Shown here: one piece after another, positions 50,756 through 55,603 of the stretch
How positions within the stretch are numbered: position 1 is the first letter of the stretch
Layout: every line of letters starts with the position of its first letter
Assembly: GCF_900112155.1 (NCBI RefSeq)
Contig: NZ_FOKQ01000029.1
Coordinates: forward strand, 1 to 55,603
Reading direction: 5' to 3'
Source of the DNA: Hominimerdicola alba
GTDB lineage: Bacteria > Bacillota > Clostridia > Oscillospirales > Ruminococcaceae
DNA length: 55,603 bases
Position numbers and translations under genes: made by a program
Notes under the pieces: model-generated
Told to the model about the DNA's origin: nothing
Database searches by the model: none
Seen by the model: the letters and a program-made list of their open reading frames with translations, nothing else

Positions 50756-52445
50756 TGCTACACTCGCACTCCGGCTCTGAATGTAGCACATCAGTACCAC
50801 CGCTTTCTGCACCCATAAGATACAGATGGATATTCTCGCCGTCCCACTCAACACGACGCACGAAGCAGCGTATAACATCACGCTTTTTCATAACATCTAA
50901 TGTGTCAATAGTTTTAGCGAATGACGACAGCATATCCGCAAGGCTTTGATACTGCTCGTCGGTGATGTTGCTGTTTTCCATAAGCCTGCGGTGCTCGGAT
51001 ATCTGCCTTTCAAGCTCGGAAGTCTTAGTGTGCAGATCGTTTATTTGCGAGATGATGTCATCAGCAGCCATAGTATCGCCTGCCAAAGTCAAAGCCTTAA
51101 CAAGATTTGTGCGCTCGGCTTCATACTGCTTTTTCTTTTCAGTCAGCCTGTCGATTTCTGCCTGCGAATCAGCGAATGTCTCATTCAAACTCTTCTGTGA
51201 ATTTCTTAGCAGCTTCATCAACTCCGAATCGTCCTCGCCCAGGTGCTTTATCTCATCGCATATCTGACGGTCAAGCTCGTTGCCGTTAATGCGCTTATTA
51301 TCACACTTGAGACCGTGACTTCTTTCTTTGAGCTCGCAAAGGTAATCATATACCTTCTCGCCCTGCTTGTTGACCCTTGATGAAAGCTTTGGGCGCATAA
51401 AGCTTCCACAGCACGCACAAAACAGCAGTCCCGACAGAAGTGCAGTATTGCTCTTGGGCTTTCGGTATGCCTTGTCCCTGTTCTTTTCAAGCAGATGCTG
51501 TACCTCTACCCAGCGCTTGCCCTCGATAATGCCCTCGTGCTTGCCAACAGCCACTATCCACTCGCTTGGAGCTTTCTGCTTCATTGACCTTCCCTTTTTC
51601 TGTATGGTCTTGTTGTACGCCATAATACCGTGAATGCCGTCAAAGTCATCGTGTGAGCCGTACAACTGCATATCTTTTTCGTTCAAATATACCCATGTAT
51701 CCTCGTCAGCAATGGCATACACAGGGTTTTGCAGAATGGTCTTAATGGCAAACCTCGAAAGCGTGTTGCCCTTTTTCGATTTGAAATCATTATTGAGCAG
51801 ATAGGTCTCCACCTTAGTAATAGAACGCAGTTCAACAAACTTAGTGAACACCAGCCCGACAAGCTCTGCCTCTTCGGGATTTTTCTCCAGCATTCTCGCC
51901 TTATGTATCTTGCCTTCAGCCGTCATACTGCCTACGGTCTCGGCACTCCTGTAACCCGTTGGCGGATTGCCGCCCAACCACCGTCCCGACTTGGCAAGCT
52001 CATGCATATTGTCGGTTATTCTCTCTGCAATAATATCACGCTCCAGCTGTGCAAAAACCGAGCTTATCATCATCATAGCCCTGCCCATAGGCGAGGTATC
52101 ATCAATGTTGTCGCTGACCGAACGAAAACAAACGCTGTGTTCTTTCAGCTCCTCATAGGTGTTCACAAAGTCCGATGTGTTACGGCTTATCCTGTCAAGA
52201 CGGTAGCAAATAACTAACTGAAACTCACCATTGCGGCAGCGCTCCATCATCTCCTGAAATTTCGGACGCTTGGTGTTGCCACCCGAAAAGCCCTCATCCT
52301 CGAACTCCACAATGTCCTCATCAACTACATCATATTTGCTTTTCAACGCCCGCCTGCATATCTCAATCTGGTTTTCAATGCTCTCACCTTTGCCGGTGAA
52401 TTTGGATTTGCGGCTGTAAATTGCGTATTTTCTGTTATCAGGCAT
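50712..52445 (-). CDS. Large serine recombinase, skin-type (SpoIVCA-like)
   Basis: 577 residues. Resolvase catalytic domain first: YAIYSRKS (nucleophile Ser near residue 11), [17 protein letters not shown] and the long E helix ([16 protein letters not shown]). Then a recombinase DNA-binding domain (NPPTGYRS...), a zinc ribbon (CACCGSF...C...C) and a coiled coil. It should cut and join two att sites by Ser chemistry. Its last ~15 codons overlap the sigma-K fragment in another frame, so the gene's end crosses the att site and would change on excision. Start ATG follows AGAGGAAG. Confidence 0.92.
   Translation of the reverse strand: MPDNRKYAIYSRKSKFTGKGESIENQIEICRRALKSKYDVVDEDIVEFEDEGFSGGNTKRPKFQEMMERCRNGEFQLVICYRLDRISRNTSDFVNTYEELKEHSVCFRSVSDNIDDTSPMGRAMMMISSVFAQLERDIIAERITDNMHELAKSGRWLGGNPPTGYRSAETVGSMTAEGKIHKARMLEKNPEEAELVGLVFTKFVELRSITKVETYLLNNDFKSKKGNTLSRFAIKTILQNPVYAIADEDTWVYLNEKDMQLYGSHDDFDGIHGIMAYNKTIQKKGRSMKQKAPSEWIVAVGKHEGIIEGKRWVEVQHLLEKNRDKAYRKPKSNTALLSGLLFCACCGSFMRPKLSSRVNKQGEKVYDYLCELKERSHGLKCDNKRINGNELDRQICDEIKHLGEDDSELMKLLRNSQKSLNETFADSQAEIDRLTEKKKQYEAERTNLVKALTLAGDTMAADDIISQINDLHTKTSELERQISEHRRLMENSNITDEQYQSLADMLSSFAKTIDTLDVMKKRDVIRCFVRRVEWDGENIHLYLMGAESGGTDVLHSEPECECSKRDTYAFSVTEKDG
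50738..50765 (-). other. Probable element/sigK junction (attachment site)
   Basis: The sigma-K reading begins at the codons for Asn-Glu (AACGAG, 50755-50750), the same place where B. subtilis sigK is interrupted by skin (AATGAG, with the AATGA core). Bases above 50755 belong to the 3' end of the recombinase gene. The partner site is outside the window or lost. Confidence 0.6.
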
Positions 52446-52536
52446 ATTATTCTTCCTCTCGTTATATTTTCAATAGTTATATATCATTATGGATATTATA
52501 TCATTATTATTAGCAGGCGTCAAGTGCCAGATTTAA

Positions 52537-52564
52537 AGACCTCTCTGAATGTCAGGAGAGGTCT
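52537..52564. terminator. Hairpin between recombinase and ygiQ genes
   Basis: Perfect 9-bp arms agacctctc / gagaggtct (52537-52545 and 52556-52564), followed by ttgtgt. It lies upstream of both divergent genes, so it may be a remnant terminator of a lost gene. Confidence 0.5.
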
Positions 52565-52603
52565 TTGTGTAACCGGTCAAACTTTCCGCACCCTAAAAAT
52601 TAA

Positions 52604-52637
52604 GACCCTGCAAGGAATCAAACATCCCTGCAGGGTC
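52604..52637. repeat. Second inverted repeat between recombinase and ygiQ genes
   Basis: Perfect 9-bp arms gaccctgca / tgcagggtc with a 16-base loop. No T run of note. Together with the previous hairpin it fills most of the 346-base gap (52446-52791), which shows no gene. Confidence 0.45.
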
Positions 52638-52732
52638 AAATTTATTCGTAAACGGTAAATGGGATACTGCAAACATGCTTTGTTTAAAGGATCAAAGTCC
52701 TTTTGAGCAGAGTTTCAGCAGTAATTTACAAA

Positions 52733-52761
52733 TTGACAATTTCACCCGAATATGTTATGAT
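52733..52761 (+). promoter_or_regulatory. Promoter of the ygiQ gene
   Basis: TTGACA (52733-52738), 17 bases, TATGAT (52756-52761). The start codon at 52792 follows only ~24 bases after the expected transcription start. Confidence 0.75.
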
Positions 52762-52791
52762 AGTAAAAATCGTATTCGAGGAGATGACGGT

Positions 52792-54747
52792 ATGTACGAG
52801 GGTTTTCTGCCAACAACGAAAAAAGAAATGGAAGAACTGGGCATTGAACAGTTTGATTACATTTATATAACCGGAGATGCCTATGTTGATCACCCGAGTT
52901 TCGGTGCGGCAATTGTTACACGTCTTGTGGAGGCGCTTGGCTTTACTGTGGGTATAATATCTCAGCCTGACTGGAGAACTGACAGGGATTTCAGCCGTTT
53001 CGGAAAACCTAAATACGCTTTTCTTGTGTCATCGGGAAATATCGATTCAATGGTGGCACATTATACTGCTGCAAAGAGAAAGCGTTCAGAAGATGCATAC
53101 TCTCCCGGCGGTGTAGCAGGAAAGCGTCCTGATCGTGCCGTTATAGTATACTGTCAGAAACTCAGGGAATACTTCGGGGACGTACCTATTGCCATTGGAG
53201 GGCTTGAAGCCTCTTTGCGCCGTTTTGCACATTACGATTACTGGGATGATACAGTTCGTGCCTCTATCCTTGTTGACAGCGGTGCCGATATACTCATGTA
53301 CGGTATGGGCGAACATCAGATAAAAGAGATATGCACACGTCTTGCCGAGGGTGAAGATATACGCAATATCCATGATGTCCGCGGTACCTGTTATCTCACA
53401 GAACCTGTAAACACTCCCATCGGTGCTGCTCAGTGTCCGTCATTTGAACAGGTACGCGACAATAAAATTCAATATGCAAAAGCAGTAAAGATACAGTACG
53501 ACTGGCAGGACGAAGTCTACGGAAAAACTATAATCCAGCGCCACGGGAATATGATGCTTGTACAGAATCCTCCTGCATATAGTCTTACAACGGAAGAACT
53601 GGATTACATTTACAGTCTTCCGTACAAAAGAGCGATACATCCCAGCTACGAATCCCGGGGCGGCGTTCCGGGTATCGAAGAAGTTCGTTTTTCCATCACT
53701 CACAACCGCGGATGTTTTGGATACTGCAACTTCTGTTCCATCGCTCTTCATCAAGGACGTAGGGTCACGGTGCGAAGCGAAGAATCGGTTTTAAAGGAAG
53801 CGGAACGCATCACACAGATGCCTGATTTCAAAGGGTACATCCACGATGTTGGCGGACCGACTGCGAATTTCCGCCACACTTCATGTGAAAAGCAGCTGAG
53901 CAAAGGTCTGTGCATGGGTAAAAAATGCCTTGCTCCCACACCGTGTCCCGCACTTAAAGCAGACCATACTGAATATCTGGAAATGCTCAGAAAGATAAGA
54001 AAAATAAAAGGTATAAAAAAAGTTTTCATACGTTCAGGCATACGCTATGACTACCTGATGGAAGACAAAAATGATGAGTTCATACGTGAGCTTATCCTTC
54101 ATCACGTCAGCGGTCAGTTGAAGGTCGCTCCCGAACACTGTTCGGCAGTTGTGCTGGATAAAATGGGAAAACCGCATATCGAAGCCTACAAGGCTTTCCA
54201 GAAACGGTTTTATGAGATCACCAAAGGCATGGATAAGGAGCAGTATCTTGTTCCGTACCTTATGTCATCTCATCCCGGAAGTACACTTAATGAAGCGATC
54301 GAACTTGCACTTTTCCTGAAGAATAACAAGATACGTCCCGAACAGGTGCAGGATTTTTATCCCACTCCCGGAACTATATCTACAGCTATGTTCTATTCTG
54401 AAGTTGATCCTTACACAATGGAAAAGGTATATGTTCCGAAAACGCCAAAAGAAAAAGCAATGCAGAGGGCACTGCTTCAGTATTTCCGTCCCGAGAACAG
54501 GGATATAGTTCTGGAAGCGCTGAAAAAAGCAGGCAGGAGGGATCTTATAGGTTCATCGCCTAAATGCCTTGTTGAGGATTATCCGAAGAAACACACACAG
54601 AATAAAGTCGGAAGTTCTTCAAAGAGAAAAACAGCCTCAAGGGGAAATGACCATATTGATGATCGCAGAAAAAAAGGCAGGCACACACAGCCCTCGCAGA
54701 ACAGAAACGGAAACAAGAGAAACGGCGGACGCAGGTATGATCGTTGA
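52792..54747 (+). CDS. ygiQ: YgiQ-family radical SAM protein
   Basis: About 651 residues, family size. Radical SAM motif CFGYCNFCS (CxxxCxxC) near residue 315, preceded by the family's N-terminal domain (FDYIYITGDAYVDHPSFGAAI and IGGLEASLRRFAHYDYWDD). C-terminal signatures DFYPTPGTISTAMFYS and KVAPEHCS are intact. The last ~70 residues are basic, disordered, Arg/Lys/Asn-rich. Role of the family is unknown. Start ATG 52792 (MYEGFLPTT) follows GAGGAGATG; the longer frame from 52675 begins upstream of the promoter. If the recombinase element is larger than the window, this gene sits inside it. Confidence 0.9.
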   Translation: MYEGFLPTTKKEMEELGIEQFDYIYITGDAYVDHPSFGAAIVTRLVEALGFTVGIISQPDWRTDRDFSRFGKPKYAFLVSSGNIDSMVAHYTAAKRKRSEDAYSPGGVAGKRPDRAVIVYCQKLREYFGDVPIAIGGLEASLRRFAHYDYWDDTVRASILVDSGADILMYGMGEHQIKEICTRLAEGEDIRNIHDVRGTCYLTEPVNTPIGAAQCPSFEQVRDNKIQYAKAVKIQYDWQDEVYGKTIIQRHGNMMLVQNPPAYSLTTEELDYIYSLPYKRAIHPSYESRGGVPGIEEVRFSITHNRGCFGYCNFCSIALHQGRRVTVRSEESVLKEAERITQMPDFKGYIHDVGGPTANFRHTSCEKQLSKGLCMGKKCLAPTPCPALKADHTEYLEMLRKIRKIKGIKKVFIRSGIRYDYLMEDKNDEFIRELILHHVSGQLKVAPEHCSAVVLDKMGKPHIEAYKAFQKRFYEITKGMDKEQYLVPYLMSSHPGSTLNEAIELALFLKNNKIRPEQVQDFYPTPGTISTAMFYSEVDPYTMEKVYVPKTPKEKAMQRALLQYFRPENRDIVLEALKKAGRRDLIGSSPKCLVEDYPKKHTQNKVGSSSKRKTASRGNDHIDDRRKKGRHTQPSQNRNGNKRNGGRRYDR

Positions 54748-54765
54748 ACGACAACGACTTAGGTA

Positions 54766-54790
54766 ACAATATCGATCCGCGCGATATTGT
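54766..54790. repeat. Perfect inverted repeat just after ygiQ
   Basis: acaatatcg (54766-54774) and cgatattgt (54782-54790) with a 7-base centre. No T run follows on the plus strand, so it is not a standard terminator. Confidence 0.45.
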
Positions 54791-54855
54791 AAAGAAAGCA
54801 ACACTTGCATGAAATATATGTACAGGTTATTGATCTCATTATGAGACGATAGAAA

Positions 54856-54900
54856 TGCCCACGATGATACATTTTCGTATCCTCGCGGGCACTATTTTTT
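54856..54900 (+). terminator. Terminator downstream of ygiQ
   Basis: Long stem tgcccacgatgatac / gtatcctcgcgggca (54856-54870 and 54877-54891, two mismatches) then tatttttt. Confidence 0.75.
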
Positions 54901-54904
54901 AGTT

Positions 54905-55036
54905 TTACTTTATTGTGACATTCACAGCATTTTTGATCGCATTTGCGGAATCCCAGCTGCTGTTAACTTTTGCAGCAACAGCAACTTTGTATGTCTTGCC
55001 CGGGGTCAAGTTCTTGGGAGAGGTGTAGATTGTAAT
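54905..55036 (-). pseudogene. C-terminal remnant of a secreted repeat-domain protein
   Basis: A minus-strand frame reads ITIYTSPKNLTPGKTYKVA, then VAAKVNSSWDSANAIKN and VNVTIK, ending in a stop at 54905-54907. It looks like the last beta-sandwich module (fibronectin or Ig-like) of a surface or secreted protein. The frame has no start and runs into a stop near 55070, next to an IS66 fragment, so the gene has been cut off. Confidence 0.55.
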
Positions 55037-55083
55037 ACATAACGGAAGAGCACGACATTGTAAAGTGGATTATAATTTGTGAT

Positions 55084-55272
55084 TCAGAAAAAGATGGTAC
55101 AAATGATGATTAAGAGTAAGCGTATAACCCCCCGCATCATAAAAGCAAGCCAGCGAATTTGCTGAGATGTGAGCATTACAGCTTCTGTTTCACTGCGCGG
55201 CCACTGAAATCTTCCGTTGTCAAGGCGCTTGTACAGCAGCAGAAAACCATCGCCCTCTTATCCGAATATTCG
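55084..55272 (-). pseudogene. Remnant of IS66 TnpB (orf2)
   Basis: The minus strand encodes GDGFLLLYKRLDNGRFQWPR, then SETEAVMLTSQQIRWLAFMM and a hydrophobic end. The YKRLDNGRFQWPR and T-QQ-RWL segments are characteristic of the C-terminal half of the IS66 accessory protein TnpB. The N-terminal half is missing; the break falls at the palindrome at 55252-55283. A mobile-element scar. Confidence 0.75.
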
Positions 55273-55375
55273 GATAAGAGGGCTTATCCGCAGGTTTTGG
55301 TTATCCGAACATTTATTAGAGATAAGGCGTGTTCCTGCTGTTTAAGATAAATTCCGAAAAAAAATGTGCGGATAA
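55252..55375. repeat. Perfect 32-bp palindrome and five TTATCCG repeats
   Basis: A perfect 16+16 palindrome spans 55252-55283 (centre ATTCGG side at 55267/55268). TTATCCG or its complement occurs at 55258-55264, 55271-55277, 55284-55290, 55301-55307 and 55369-55375. The cluster lies directly in front of a recombinase-like gene and at the broken end of the IS66 remnant. It looks like the terminal, protein-binding region of a mobile element. Confidence 0.6.
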
Positions 55376-55415
55376 CAATATTTGGGTGTATCATTATCTC
55401 AGGAGGTGATACACA

Positions 55416-55603
55416 ATGAACGAATATCGCAAAAATGTTACTATTGTTTTAAACTTTCTGAAAGGAAGGGGGTATGCGCAATCCACAGTTAAAAATCATG
55501 AACGGTTTTACACTCTGCTGGCTGACGATCTTGCGGCTAAGGATATAACCTATTCACCAGAATACGGAAAAGCTCTGTTATCCACATTACCGGGGCCTGC
55601 ATG
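55416..55603 (+). CDS. Tyrosine recombinase/integrase-like gene, N-terminal part
   Basis: 62 codons before the window ends. The encoded start (NEYRKNVTIVLNFLKGRGYAQ..., then STVKNHERFYTLLADDL) fits the SAM-like core-binding domain of tyrosine recombinases (helix, 'S--TVK-Y---L'). An excellent site, AGGAGGTG, precedes the ATG at 55416. The catalytic domain is beyond the window, so the call is provisional. The TTATCCG cluster just upstream would suit arm-type sites for it. Confidence 0.5.
   Translation, partial: MNEYRKNVTIVLNFLKGRGYAQSTVKNHERFYTLLADDLAAKDITYSPEYGKALLSTLPGPA

Noticed and set aside
52604-52637. Possible tRNA or tRNA-like structure
   Set aside because: Only one stem forms; no T-loop, anticodon arm or CCA end fits.
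55159-55350. 63-codon plus-strand frame near the right end
   Set aside because: It is antisense to the IS66 TnpB remnant and runs through the palindrome.

Overview
The window looks like chromosomal DNA of an anaerobic, fibre-degrading Ruminococcus (R. albus / R. flavefaciens type). The evidence is a secreted GH5 cellulase with a C-terminal dockerin whose repeats follow the VTDI...AAHVKGK pattern of ruminococcal cellulosomes, a secreted CE2-type carbohydrate esterase with an NPTTG sorting tail, an [FeFe]-hydrogenase-like sensor and H-cluster maturases. The genus is inferred from protein style, not from a marker gene.

Layout. 1-2.9 kb: start of an IS1182-like transposase, the CE2 esterase and a small membrane protein. 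2.9-13.3 kb (minus strand): two adjacent operons. One encodes a DivIVA-like coiled-coil protein, a sensory-type [FeFe]-hydrogenase-like protein and a TM1266-family regulator. The other encodes a zinc-ribbon/LRR protein, a kinase, a vWA (TerY-like) protein, a PP2C phosphatase, a GGDEF protein and a GYPQQG-repeat protein. Together they resemble a hydrogenase-linked TerY-P phosphosignalling module. 13.5-32 kb: housekeeping and metabolism: rlmI, rnr, secG, a GNAT protein, a DUF45 metalloprotease-like protein, citrate synthase, SpoU methyltransferase, the cellulase, zapA, a U32 protein and dut.

32.0-47.9 kb (minus strand) is the most unusual part: one tightly packed, apparently co-transcribed set of about 15 genes. 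In transcription order it is TM1266-like regulator, hydF, three paralogous small proteins, hydE, two tandem copies of a nitrogenase-like H-D-K cassette, then hypF, hypC, hypD and hypE. It combines [FeFe]-hydrogenase maturation (without hydG), Fe(CN)2CO synthesis (without hypA, hypB or any NiFe hydrogenase) and duplicated nitrogenase-like reductases (without nifB, nifE or nifN in the window). I know of no described pathway with this composition. The simplest inference is assembly or use of a Ni-free, CO/CN-bearing iron cofactor, or a new nitrogenase-like reductase. The promoter and leader of this operon carry a repeat pair and a switch-like RNA fold.

48-50.3 kb: a MATE transporter and two small membrane proteins. 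50.4-55.6 kb: the 3' part of a sigma-K gene, cut at its NEILM codons and directly abutted by a large serine recombinase, as in skin elements. Beyond it lie a YgiQ radical SAM gene, broken gene fragments (a secreted-protein tail and IS66 TnpB), a cluster of TTATCCG repeats and the start of a tyrosine-recombinase-like gene. The 5' part of sigK is not in the window.

No tRNA, rRNA or CRISPR array was found.
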